Assembly (NCBI GenBank): GCA_902729315.2
Contig: LR746267.1
Span: 8,310,424 to 8,374,423 of the forward strand
Origin: Spirodela intermedia
Lineage: Eukaryota > Streptophyta > Magnoliopsida > Alismatales > Araceae
Reading direction: 5' to 3'
DNA length: 64,000 nt
A program made the position numbers and the translations under genes. Below, in pieces: positions 21,852-40,014 of this stretch. Position 1 is the stretch's first letter; every line of letters starts with the position of its first letter. A model generated the notes under the pieces. That model was not told the DNA's origin, made no database searches, and saw nothing but the letters and a program-made list of their open reading frames with translations.

Positions 21852-23575
21852 GGACTATGATCTTCTCCCACTACGCACACAGTAGTACATCTTGGCAGAG
21901 GTCTCTCCCCTTATAACTTATATAGGAGAACTCCCTCCCTCTCTCTCTCTCTCTCTCTCTCCCTCCCCTTCGTGAATAAAAGTCAAAGACAACGACACAA
22001 TTTTTCTCGTTCATGTGTGAATTGCCAAAACCCTGGTCGGTCGTATCACACGTGAACAACGTGAAATCGATGAAAACTTGACTCAACGTAGGGATCCTTT
22101 TCCAAATCACAACAATGCCAAAAAATACTGCAATTTAATTGACCACTCGTCTACCTTATCTGCAGCATTCAATATCTCTACAATCAATAAGTGCTTATCT
22201 ACAAAGCCTTGTTACCCGTTGATACTGATAACTATTAAACTCAATTCTGACTCTGGATGAGGGCGCAATAAAGGAAGAATTGACAGGGATTTAAGTTAAA
22301 AGCAACCCATAAAGGGAAACAAGTGGCCTTATAATACGAAATGAAATTACGCAAAAAGGAAATAGAAAACACTTCGAAGAGAACTTGCTGACGTGACAGT
22401 TTAGCAGACCGAACTGAACTTTCGAACATATGAAAAAATAATTAACAATGGACTAGTAGCCAGTCATTTAAGAAAGAAATAGAGATTTTACCTCGTCAAT
22501 CTTTTTTTACAGCGTCATTTTCCTTCTCTGCTCTCAACAGTGTAGGTTTTCCATAAACTGACTCCCTAGTTTGTCTTCCAATTCTTCGAGTGTAGCCATT
22601 AATCTTTGCTCAAAGAGAAGTCAAATGCTAGAAATTTCCTTTTTAATGGATTCTATTGCCATATAATTGCAAAGTATGGTATTTGGTTATTCCTAGAATG
22701 CTATCCAAAGCTAAGCTTTGTAGCTCACCCGGGAATTCCCTTGAGCCAATAAATTTATGTCGATTGGTAAAATTGTAGTACTAATAGAAACCCCTCATCA
22801 TTATTTATTACTCTGGGTTTTTATCAGATCAACAATATTTTCAACATCCAGGGACTTAGGCTTGGTTCCAACTGTGCCCTTTCTTGATAAGACAATGTCA
22901 ATTGAGCAGGACAGACGCATCTTTTCGGTTCAATATCGGATTTTTCTCAACAGTATATAATTAACCCTGAAATGTCAAAGTCTAGATTTGGACTTCACTA
23001 CCTTTATGTCGTTTTCAACAGTAAAATTTGTCGACATGTCGCATCAATAATTCAAAGATTCGTTGTAAATCACAGGCTACTCGTATAGAGATTGAGGTTG
23101 ACTCATCTTTATTAAAAAATGAAGAATTAAGTTTATGTAATTAGTCGTTCGTCATACTGGGCAGTCCTTCAGACAGCAACCCCCCCCCCCTCCCCACCTA
23201 ATCCAGGTAGTATTTATGAGCACATTCAATGAGACATTAATGACGATGGTTCATCATCATTATCTTGACAAAAAGAAAAAACGCATTTCTTGTAGAGATA
23301 GTTTATTTATACACGCACGTGCGCCTAAGGCTCCCTCCCTCAGACTCACCTCCCGGTAGTATGTAAAAGCTGCAGCTTTTTAGCGCGAAGCCGAACAAGC
23401 GAACCCTGGGTAAGGGGACGATTGAATATGCTAATCGAATCAGTTTTACCAAATGAACGAACCCAAGAGCGCAAGTTTCAGCATCACAACCACGCCTGGT
23501 TTGTCCAGGGTCTTTATTCAGCCGGCCGCATACAGAATCTCTCTATAGAATCCTCCCCGAATCGCTCCACCGTTC
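21852..23575. other. Spacer between copy B and the TSA gene
   Basis: Contains (CT)n at 21940-21961 just upstream of copy B, an AT-rich stretch, and a C10 run near 23180. Copy A has similar sequence just upstream of its own start (GACTACGATCTTCTGCCACTA versus GACTATGATCTTCTCCCACTA), so the two promoters were co-duplicated. No further gene or exon is recognised; TSA 3' UTR should occupy the last few hundred bases. Confidence 0.5.
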
Positions 23576-29834
<6,259 letters not shown>

Positions 29835-30708
29835 CGCTAATCAAAGAGGGAGAAATAACAGCGGATTCAGAGTGATCTAGAGAGAGAGAGAGAGAGAGAG
29901 AGAGAACTATCGTAGCTTAAAGCTGTAACGGGCAGAATGGGCCGGGCCCTGTTAAAGATGACCCGGCTGGTTTCAACATGGTCCGAGCCCGGTCAAACAT
30001 TTTCGGCCGGCACATGGTGCGGACTGGTCAACCCGGCCCGTTTAGGAACGAGGCGAGCCATATTTTAACTCGATATACTAATTTAATTAGTAAAAACAAA
30101 AGTGGGGCTGTGTTGGTACCTTAACCAAAAAAAAAGGATTTTTAGTTTAAACACGCCAGAAACACCAGAATCAACAAAGAAACACCCCTTCCGAGTGAAA
30201 TTAGAATAGAGCCCTCCAAAGACTATAGTTTATGCATGTGATAAGGATTTCCTGTGATTTTGCAAATGATGTTCCTACCCCTGAGCAATAAAAAATAAAA
30301 ATGACGCCCCTCCCCCAATGAGATTTATATAATTTAATAAGTCATAAATTTGACCCACTTGGTCAAAATTGGTTAGGTGGAGTTGGCATTGACTAGGAAT
30401 TCAAGCTACACTGAAACCACCCCCCCCCCTAAAAAGCAAACTTTAATGGTGGGTCCCTATGAAAAGTCAAATCGTATCGAAATTGTCTAGCTTCGAGAAC
30501 TATATGGGTATACTTATGAAAAAGCATCTTATAACAAAAGCATGGAGAACCAACGTGAAGTTTGGGTTTGACCCGCGTCTCACCCACAAGACGGAGAGAG
30601 AGAGATAAATGAATTGGCTCAAGAGTGAGAAATTTGGTTCAGCAAAATTACGGGTCTGACTTGTCTCTTCCTCCCATGCTCCAAATTTTGGAGAGTAAAA
30701 ACCAATTG
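29835..30708. other. Spacer right of TSA, with (GA)n and a GGGCC-rich block
   Basis: The (GA)n run at 29880-29905 lies in the TSA leader or promoter. At 29930-30050 there is a GGGCCGGGCC/CCCGGCCCG-rich block resembling hAT-type element ends, similar to the block at 23813. The remainder is AT-rich with a C10 run near 30420. No gene is seen. Confidence 0.45.
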
Positions 30709-31145
30709 GGTAATATTTATTTAATATTAGTGATGGAGAGTAAACAAAATTAAGGGGTAATATTTATTTAATAGAAGTGAGGGATAGTAAAAAAAATTAA
30801 TGGGTAATATTTATTTAACTAGTGGCGATGAAGGGTAAAAAGAATTATTGGGTAATATTTATTTAATAGTGACGATGGAGAGTACAAAAAATAATGGGTA
30901 ATATTTATTTAATAGTGGTGATGGAGGGTAAAAGGAATTATTCGGTAATATTTATTTAATAGTGACGATGGAGGGTAAAGAATATATATGTGGTAATATT
31001 TATTTAATAGAAGTGACGGAGAGTAAAAAAAAAGGGAAATGTTTATTTAACAGTGGTGATGGAGAGTAAAAATAATTATTGGGTAATATTTATTTAATAG
31101 TGATGATGTAGGGTAAATAATATATATGGGGTAATATTTATTGAA
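30709..31145. repeat. Minisatellite, about nine copies of a 45-50 bp unit
   Basis: The word GGTAATATTTATTTAA recurs about every 47 bp, each followed by a variant of TAGTGATGATGGAGGGTAAA and a short AT-rich tail. About nine units can be counted, with substitutions and small length changes; the last is truncated (ATTTATTGAAAATG). It ends about 210 bp upstream of the PnsB5 start codon. Confidence 0.9.
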
Positions 31146-31358
31146 AATGATTAAATAAGAAGGCTAATAAACCTCCACCCCGTTTAAGTTTAGAAGGGGA
31201 GAGATAAGGCCCAACGGGTCTATCTATCTCTCTGTCTCTCCGCCCCGCCACCCGTTTAAGTTCGCGGCTTTGATGGATTATGATCGGACGGTTCAGGGGC
31301 CATCGTCCCGGAAGGAGAAGATGTCCCTCGCTGTGAGAGGTGGAGGGGACAGGAGAAG

Positions 31359-33627
31359 ATGGCGGGCTTGTCGTCGCTGGTCGTCGCCACGGCGGCCATC
31401 TCCGCTGCGCCGGTGGCGTCCGCCAGCAATGCTGCCCGGCGCTGGGCGGCGTGCTCGGGGCCTCGTGTTCCGGGACACAGGCTGATGCTGGCGCCAGGCC
31501 CCGGAGGTTGTTCCCGCAAGGTCGGTCGGAGCTCGCCGACAAGGAGGAACGCCGGGCTGACAGAGATCGAGCCGGATCTGGAGGAAGGCAAGCACGACCA
31601 GTGGGCCACCAATGGCGTCAGCGAAGTGAGCAGATCATTCTCGCTCTCTCCTGTTTCCCCCTTCTCCGTCGAACCTTTGTGATGATCTCTTGGCCAGTGG
31701 TTCGCATGAACCGTTCCTCTTTAATTTCAGGAGGATTTCGTCTACGGGGAGTACGACGGGCACCATACATACTTCGAGGGCGGGAAGAAAGGTGCTGGCT
31801 GATTTGCGTAGAAAAGATTTAACTTATTTTCGCTTTGTCAGTCGATCGAAAGTTAGGATTTCCCTCTTACTGCATCCAACCGTTCGACGCCGGTTCCAAT
31901 GGAAATGACTCATGACTTATGTGGACTGCCATGGAAAACGGTGAAACCAGAGAGGATTTTGTGACCGCGGGTTTCAAAATAAATGACGGTAGTCGATCCT
32001 CGCGGCTAAATATATCTTGCATGCACGTTAGGACGAACTCACGCGAATTTGTTTCACAGGTTTTCGCCTTGAAGACTAAAAGTTAATAATTCTCTTATAT
32101 GAATGAATTCAACACATTTTCTCTAATTGGATCCTTCACCACACGCTCTTGTCCTCCATGGTTCATTCAGTGTTGGACTCCGAGAGACTGATAGCTCAGA
32201 AGAAAATCATTGGATCAATAATTATAAATGAAATTAAGCTACTTTTTACTGTCTTCCTAGATAAACAAGGGCCATAATACTTTACGAGATCCAATCTTTT
32301 AAATAATCTCAAACTATTGATCTCTCCATACTGTCAATTACACTTATCTCTTTGTGTTCCATTTGGTTGATTCTAATGCGGAACAGCATAGATTGCAGCT
32401 ACATTCTGGGAATCTGTTGCTGAGGAGTACAAAGCTGCCGAACCTCCTTCTGGTTTCCAAGGTATAAATCGATCCTCCGTCCCGCCCTTTATGGGGTTTA
32501 TGGTCTGAGAGCTGGGCATGTATAATCTACTCTGCAATTCCTTCTCAGGGCTCATCTCGTGGTTGTTCCTCCCTGCGGTGGCTGCAGCCTTTGCTTACGA
32601 CGTTCCTGTATGTGAGCTTAAGATTCAATTCCAATATTCTCCGGTTTTTGATGGTGTTTTGATCGTGAACTTTATCTCATCCGATGACGAATAGGGGTGA
32701 AATGATTTCAGGTTGCACTCTTATAATAGAGTTTTCTTGATCATTTAAATGGCACAGGAGTAGGAATTCACAGTCTATTCGAGTATGTTACGTCTGATTT
32801 CATCATGATCTAGCCAGGTAAAGGATCTGGGCAAGTCAGTAGTACAGAGGCTTGCAGCTGGATGATTGACACCGGTTGGAATCGAACTCAGCGGGCGGGA
32901 AAGGATGGAGAGTTCTGAGGGATGGGGGTGTGATAAAAATAGCACTGCCTTTCTCATGGCTTTTCATCTGGATTCAGAATATTTCTACTGTAGTAGCCAT
33001 TTTAGTTTTCGGAGAAATCTTAGATAGTTACGATGAATGGCTCCCACGAATGCAATATTCTTATGGAATGATTGTATCTTAGCTAGAAATCTGTTCCCTG
33101 CGTTTAAAATCTGTTGATTTGAATGCCCTTTTTAGTTTTCATTGATATCAAATCTCAGATAATTATGACGCCCGGGTCTCATACGTGAATTATTCCATCG
33201 AAGAATACGATCATCACTTGAAAAACCTATCCTGGATTCAAAATTTATTAGTTATGATACCACTTTTAGTTTTCAGAGCTAAAGAATCCCAGGTGACAAC
33301 GATGGCTACTTCGTATGCGTGAATTCTTTCATGGAATAAAAGCATCTTTAACTTGACGAATCTTTGGATAATCCAGCAAGGTGAACATAATTTTTTTTCC
33401 TGCAGGGTGAATACCTGTTCATCGGCGCTGGTGTTTTTGTGGTGGTATTTTGTGCGATAGAGATGGACAAGCCAGATAAGCCCCACAACTTCGAGCCCCA
33501 GATATATAACATGGAGAGAGAGAGCCGGGACAAGCTGATTGCCGAGTACAACACCATGGACATATGGGACTTCAACGAGAAGTACGGGGACCTCTGGGAC
33601 TTCACTCTGAAGAAAGAACGGTTGTGA
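31359..33627 (+). CDS. PnsB5: Photosynthetic NDH subcomplex B subunit 5 (NDH18-like), 5 exons
   Basis: Exons are 31359-31625, 31731-31791, 32399-32461, 32549-32607 and 33406-33627, in frame throughout and giving 223 residues (Arabidopsis homologue about 212). Residues 1-55 are Ala/Ser/Arg-rich, as in a plastid transit peptide. The mature part contains EDFVYGEYDGHHTYFEGGKK, two predicted membrane segments (LISWLFLPAVAAAFAY and GEYLFIGAGVFVVVFCAI) and a conserved tail with DKPHNFEPQIYNMERE and NTMDIWDFNEKYGDLWDF. The protein is a nucleus-encoded subunit of the thylakoid NADH dehydrogenase-like complex used in cyclic electron flow around photosystem I. The family name rests on my memory of the C-terminal block. 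Its neighbour two genes to the right is the PEC channel, matching At5g43750/At5g43745. Confidence 0.78.
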
Positions 33628-35073
33628 GATGAGAAATCATCCATCTCCCATGGGATTCCATACATACTACTAGCAGTCTCGTCTCTGGTACGTCTGTAAA
33701 ATTGTTAATTCTTGCTGATAAAACACCAACGTTATTCTGTGGGATCAAAACCGTTGATCACGCCTTAGATCATTATTTGATATTAATGAGTAAATACCGT
33801 ATTTGGAAATCGTAGCATTTGCCTAAATAAAATAAAAATAAAAATTAGCATGCTTGGGACTGTTCGTTCTGGATAACTTCAGTTCTCTTCTGGTTTTTCA
33901 TCAGATTGGCGAATATGGAACATAATTGGAAACCACAGAGGCCCTGTGTGAGGTCTTTTACGTTTATTTGAGTCTAATTCCATGATAATTTTCTATGTTG
34001 TTGATGCTCCTTGATCCATCAGGAGTTTATCTCAGAAGGATCATGGTGTTTGCATTCGAGTGACTTCTCCGAATCCTACGAATCGGGAAACTTTTGATCC
34101 TTTTTTAGTCGATCATTACTGTAAGATTCTTAGACCTATCAGTGGGATTTGCCGCCAAGGCTCCATTCTTGGCAGATTTTATCTCTTCATTTGTTGATCG
34201 ACTTTGTAGAAAATTCCAAGCAAAGAGATATGATTTCCATGTTCATAACAATCATGTGTAGATAATTTTCTGCTGCTTGTCGAATGCACGATATAAATAA
34301 TGTGCGTCATTTTTTTTTAAAAGCTGGAAATAAATGAAATTCATGCGGAGGAATATTCTCACAGGCTATGATTTTAGCATAAGGAGACTGGAGCTCTGTG
34401 TGACTGTTTGATTCTCTCTCTATCACTAGAAAGAAAAAGGGCCGTGGTTCCAAGGAGGACTCTCAGTTCCGGGGATCCAAACAGGAATTCCGGGGCGCGG
34501 GGTGGGGGGTCCGGTTAACAGGAGTTCGTACTCTCCGGAATTCCCCCCGAAAACTCATGCAGCTCGCTCAGAATTTTATAGCCCACCATCAGAACCCCAC
34601 GTCACGTCGGAAAAGCCTCGTCTTTTCCCAGCCGCTCTCTCTCTCTCTCTCTCGCTCTTGGCCGGCGAAAGGGGAAAAAAAGCACGCCTTTCAGATTCCT
34701 TTCTCCCTCTACCCTCCTTTTTCCGCCTCTCTCTCTCTCTCCCCATCCCCATCTGTCTCTGGGTATTCTTGTTTAGGAATAGAATAAGCAACGAGGGACT
34801 GTGGCAGACAAAAGAAATTCAAGGGAGGCAAGCAACATCGCTTCCATTTCATTATACCCCCCCTTCCCCTCCCCCTCCGCTCTCTGAAATCAGCCACCAC
34901 TCTGCCCTCACCCCAAACCCTCTCTCTCTCTCTGTCGAACTCTCTGTGAGTCTGCCTGCGGCTCCCCTGTTTCCCGGCGCCAAGTTCGATGCCAGCGGGG
35001 GGAGAAGAGGGGCTGTGCTGAAGCTGCTGCGTGGTGGTCTTCCCGCACTTCGTTCGGCCGCTAGTTCGCCGGT
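33628..35073. other. PnsB5 3' region and bHLH promoter/leader
   Basis: The left part is AT-rich 3' flank. From 34440 the sequence becomes GC- and pyrimidine-rich, with CT runs at 34635-34653, 34727-34742 and 34920-34934. These are typical of a plant promoter or leader ahead of the bHLH start at 35074. Several overlapping frames here are compositional. Confidence 0.5.
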
Positions 35074-38000
35074 ATGGCTGGGCACCCGCCGCCGGAGGGC
35101 ATCGGAGACGATTTCTTCGAGCAGATATTCTCCATGCCCTCGTCCTACGCGGGTGCCGCCGCTGGCGGCGGCGGCCAAGTGGGCTCCTCCTCCTCCGGCG
35201 GGTTGCACGGCGGAGGGTTGTTCCCGCTGGGCCTGAGCCTCGACCAGGGGAAGGGCGGCGCCGCCGGTTACGGCAACTCCGACGACGGCGGCGGCGGCGG
35301 CCAGCGCTACCGTGAAGATCAGGCGGCGGCCAAAGCTTCCTCCTCTTCCAAGGCAGTGAGTGCGGTGGCAAGGATTCCCCACCTTCTCTCTTCCTTCCTT
35401 CCTTCTTGTTTTTCATCCTCCTTCTTTATGATAGATGCTATCCTCCCGCGATCTTGGCCAGGATATGGAGGCGTCGCGGCTGGGGAGCCCGTTCCCAGCG
35501 TACGGGCACGCGCCGCCGCCGGCGGATCACCTCCCCTTCATCCGCGGCAACCCTCCTCAGCCGCCTACACAGGTCCACCCCTCCCCTCCCTCTCTTCTCT
35601 TCCTCCGCCTCTGATGGAAGCTCTGACTTCTTATCTCTCTCTCTTTCTCCTGTTTCTCTCTAGGTGTTTCATGGGCAGCCGGCACCGGGAGCAGTGGCGG
35701 CGGCGCAGCACCCTCCGGCGCCACGGCCGCGAGTCCGGGCCAGGCGGGGCCAGGCGACCGATCCGCACAGCATTGCCGAACGGGTGATCTTCCTGAGCAC
35801 AGACTTTGCCGAACTGGTTTTCTTCCTCAAGGCCGCATTTTCAATGTAGCTGATGAAATCGAGGTCGGAGATAAAAATAAATAAATTTGTGGGTCGGTAT
35901 ACTTGGATCTAATTCTCACCTTCCTGAGATTGAAGGATTCAGATTCGAAACCTCCAAAATGCGGCGGCCTGATCAGCTTTAAGGGCCCGATTGATCAGAT
36001 TATCGTTTTTTTTTTTCTCTTCATGGTTTGCATCAGAAAATGAGCCTTCATAATGAGATATTGAAAGGATATTTGCATAAAATGGTCTTGTTGCCATTGT
36101 CACCCAGCTGATGATATTTTCAATGGCGTTTGTGTTCTTTGGTGTAGCTGCGCAGAGAGAGAATAGCAGAAAGGATCAGAGCTCTACAGGAGCTGGTCCC
36201 AAACACTAACAAGGTTACTCTTCTGTGCTGATTATTTTTGGCCTGCTTTTTTTTTTTTACTTTTTCCAGGAATAGCATGCAATTGATTGAACAATTTCTT
36301 TAAGTGAATAACGCAGTAAGATGGAGTTGTGAAACGTAATCTTCATGTACAAAAGCTTTCTGCGCGATTGCTGGAAGGGATAAAATGGCTCTCATGGATT
36401 CTGTGACAAATGAACCGTGAATGATATTTGATGAAAATCAGTGGATGTTCTGAGAATAGTTCTAGCGGGGATCAATAAACTAACAAGCAATAGAAACCAT
36501 TTTCAAATCTTGAATGAATTGAAGATTTAGGAAACGACTGAGTTATCAATCACGATTCTGGATATTTTTTTTATTTTTTTATTTTTACCAGACATCCAAT
36601 TTGCCAATCGTTGATTTGATTCTTCTCACAAATCTCATCTTAATGATCTGTGGAGTCTTCTAGTCATAATCATTTTCATCTGTTGGCAAGAACTGCTGAT
36701 ACATATTCATCACTACCTGGTGTATTGCAGATGAATGAGTCATCCACAAATCTGCCAGAAAAATACATCGAATAGTCACATCAGGCTTTGTTTTCTACTT
36801 AGGTATTAGTACTATGTCTTTCAACCTATACGGTTTCCATTTTAACCCATCCGTAGTTGACACTCAAGGTTGCGTTATTAACTTCTGGGCTGAGATCATC
36901 AACCGTGCTAAACATTGTTTTTCCCCAGAGAATAATCACTTGATCTATATCAAATCAGATTTTACCATGTTCTGCCATTCCAAGAAAATATCTGTCTTAG
37001 GCCATTCTCTGGCAAAATTTCCAAGTAATTGAAACAAACTATGATTGAAAAAAATATCCAGGATGTGACTGTAGATATTTATTCAATTATGTTTTAGCAT
37101 ATTCACTCCCCAGAAATATTCTTTGTAGAGTGTTGTTGAATTTATGTTCTTTCCTAGCATTAAGTGCTAGGAATTATGAGAATTCGTTGGTTAGAAAATA
37201 TCACCTCTTCAATGCAAATAATTTCAACCCCTGTATACTTTTAACTGTAGACATGTTTTCTGTAGGAATACTTTTCGATAATATATGCAATTACATGTCT
37301 CTTATTGAAAGACGATTTCTACTTCTCTCCTGGAGGTCGTCACTTTCCCTGAGTTACTGTTAACATCTTTCTCCTAAATTTTCAGACAGATAGAGCAGCC
37401 ATGCTTGACGAAATTATGGACTATGTGAAATTCCTGAGGCTTCAAGTAAAGGTATGAGTTGGTTCTCTATGCTTCTTGGAGATCTGGACAATAAACTGAA
37501 TCAGAAAAGAAGAAACTTAGCAATGTGTTCTTAGATATCCTGCACTTTCATAAATTAGACATACTTCCTCCGCAGCAAGCAAACTCCGATTTATATCAAA
37601 CAATTGACTTCATCACTAAAAGAATTTTCTTCAAGATGGTGGGATTTCATCTTCATCCCTTTTTCTTTCCTTTTTGTTTTTTGGGAGAAAAAGGGGAGGG
37701 GGGGTGGGTGCTGAGCGGTGTTCAGAAGAACTGAGGTTCTTTTTCTTCTAGAACACATGCCTTTTAGGCAGTAGGCCTTCTTTGTCCCTCATTGTTCAAA
37801 GTGAGACATCAACACCCACTCATCTGCCGACCACTTCTAAGCAACCCTGTTATTTCAGGTTCTCAGCATGAGCAGACTTGGGGGAGCCAGTGCCGTTGCG
37901 CAGCTGGTAGCTGACATCCCGCTGCCGACGGTTGAGGTAAGGAAATGGGTTTTTGGAATGAAGGTCGAAGGGGTTGCTCATGGAGGAATCTTATGGTCCT

Positions 38001-38269
38001 GTTCCTCTTTGGTCTACACACTCATGGCGATCAAGGGGGAGGCTGGCGAAGGCGGAAGTGCCCAGCAGGTCTGGGAGAAGTGGTCAAATGATGGAACGGA
38101 GCAGCAGGTGGCAAAGCTCATGGAAGAAGATGTCGGCGCAGCCATGCAGTTCCTCCAGTCCAAGGCCCTCTGCATCATGCCGATCTCTCTGGCTGCGACC
38201 ATCTACCAGACACATCACCAGCACGAAGCCCCTGCAGCCATCAAGCCAGAGCCCAGCGCTCCTTCATAG
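35074..38269 (+). CDS. UNE12/bHLH7-type bHLH transcription factor, 7 exons
   Basis: Exons are 35074-35355, 35435-35572, 35664-35783, 36148-36213, 37386-37451, 37859-37936 and 38036-38269, forming a 327-residue frame (UNE12 about 310). The N terminus ([19 protein letters not shown]) and the Gly-rich stretch fit subfamily XI. The basic helix (about 170-185) reads [18 protein letters not shown], with His, Glu and Arg at the G-box-contact positions. Helix 2 includes [20 protein letters not shown], followed by [12 protein letters not shown]. The C-terminal block [20 protein letters not shown] and [14 protein letters not shown] is the family hallmark. Family members act in female gametophyte and root development and in thermal or redox responses. 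The last acceptor (38035) is inferred from family alignment. The 99-bp intron before it has no stop and keeps the frame. Confidence 0.9.
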
Positions 38270-40014
38270 CTCGGTATCAGCCTGCCTGCACGTGCCCATC
38301 GATGACTCCTATGTACAGGCCCTCCCCCCAAGCAGAAGACAGCTTGGACGGGGCGGCTCCCGGAGACCCATCCCCTCTGTGCATCGATGCCATAACGCTC
38401 TTCTACCTTTTTCTTTTGTCCAGGTGAACAGAAGAAGAAATTGGTTGACAGATGTTATCCCACAGGTCTTCTCATGTTCTTGAGTAAACGTCTGGATTGT
38501 CAAAGGCCTTGCCGGATCCCTCTGATCTACTTTCCCCTTTTTTCCCTTTTCCGTGTGGGTTTCTGACTGTGGGGTTTATGATGCACTACCCAAACAATTC
38601 ATGGTGGGGCTGTTCTTTTCTTCCATAATGGATGGTGGGGTCCGTTTCTTAAAGCGGATGGCCCTGGGTGGGTTAGGTTGCCATCATGCGATTCGGAGGA
38701 ACGCAGGAGGAAAGCCGCCTCCGGCAGTGGGTGTTGGATGATCGAGCCAACACCGTTTCCTACTCCCGAGGGAGGAAATCTCACTCAGATTGTCTTGCTT
38801 CCAAATTTCCCATTGAATCAAACGGCGACCGATTTCATTTCAAATCCGACGTCGTTCAATGAAAACGAGAACTGGGCGGCGGCGATCATGTGAGAGGGAG
38901 GGTTTATGGATCCATACCGGAAGACGAAGACGGAGAGCCCGCCGCCACCGCAGATTGGGTCAACGGGCGTCGAGGCGCTGGCTCGTCGGGCCTCCCTTCA
39001 CCACCTTCCATCGCTTTCGAATCGCGAAGATCGGGGACGGCGCGCCATGGTGCGGGGAGACGGAGGAGGTTCCTCCCTGAGCACCACCGCCGTCTCCGGC
39101 GAAACGAGTCGCCGGCGGCGGCCAGGAATCCTCCGGCATCCAACGATTCGCAGCCACGCGTGCCGGCGGGGGCTGCCGGCGGCAGCGGCGGCCTTCGAGA
39201 TCTCGACGGATCTGGCTCTTCTGAAAGGGAAGCTTGTCTTTCGGAAACTGTTTCGGCTGCTAGATTTCCTGCCGCGTGGAGGGCGAAAGAGCGGCCACGT
39301 TGCAGAAAAGGAAATTATCTAAAACTATCCAGCACCGACGAGTCTCATGCTTTCCACGTGCTCTTGATAACTTTCGCTCTCCACCTGGTCAGAAATTCTC
39401 TCTCTCCGATATTTTTGGTTGCGTTCCCTTAGAGAGAGAGAGAGAGAGAGAGAGAATAATAGCTTTTGGTGATATAGAAGATAAACTAAAGATGCAAAGG
39501 GATGATAAAAATAATGTCAGTTTATGGGGAGGTAAAAGCAAATAATCTTATCCAAATGGTAAATTTTTGGCCTCGTTCCCCTCGAGAGAGAGAACAAAAC
39601 GTACCTTTCAGTGTCAGCAGGTAAGGATGGGAGCTGGGCCCGGGCGCCAGCTCCTATCATGAGCAGAGGGAGGGCGATCGGCAGCCTAGTTGCCGAGGAG
39701 AGCAGAGCAAGTCCATGTGGTGGAGGAATTCCCATTAAACAATTAGAAGAACGCAGGTTACGCCCTCTGAGACCGGGAGCTTGGAGTCTCACTTTCCCGG
39801 AAGCTGATGGCTCGAAGACGGGTCGTGTGAAGAAAGATTACCCGGATTTGGCGTCGCTGTGGTTGATATCAATGCCCTGCATTCGACCTAGGGACGTCGT
39901 CCCGTTGACCGGTTGGAGTTCTGTATGATATCTTTAAAGAAAGGGAGTGGAGATCGTTTTTTTCTTCGCTGTGTTCCGAACTTAGGCGCTAGGAAGTAAC
40001 GAAGGAAGACGAAG
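38270..40014. other. Spacer between the bHLH and PEC genes, with a GC-rich island
   Basis: The first part is bHLH 3' UTR. Between 38860 and 39330 the sequence is strongly GC-rich and open in several frames on both strands, the longest being 38906-39322 (138 codons) and 38890-39432 (180 codons). Neither product shows a recognised domain. A (GA)n run lies at 39430-39455. The region 39600-40010 should contain the PEC promoter and leader. Confidence 0.45.

Noticed and set aside
34709-35416. 235-codon reverse frame over the bHLH first exon
   Set aside because: It is the GC-rich shadow of the bHLH exon and leader; Arg-rich low-complexity product without a domain.
39611-39928. 105-codon frame upstream of PEC
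   Set aside because: No domain, no splice connection to PEC exons in frame, and it lies where the promoter is expected.
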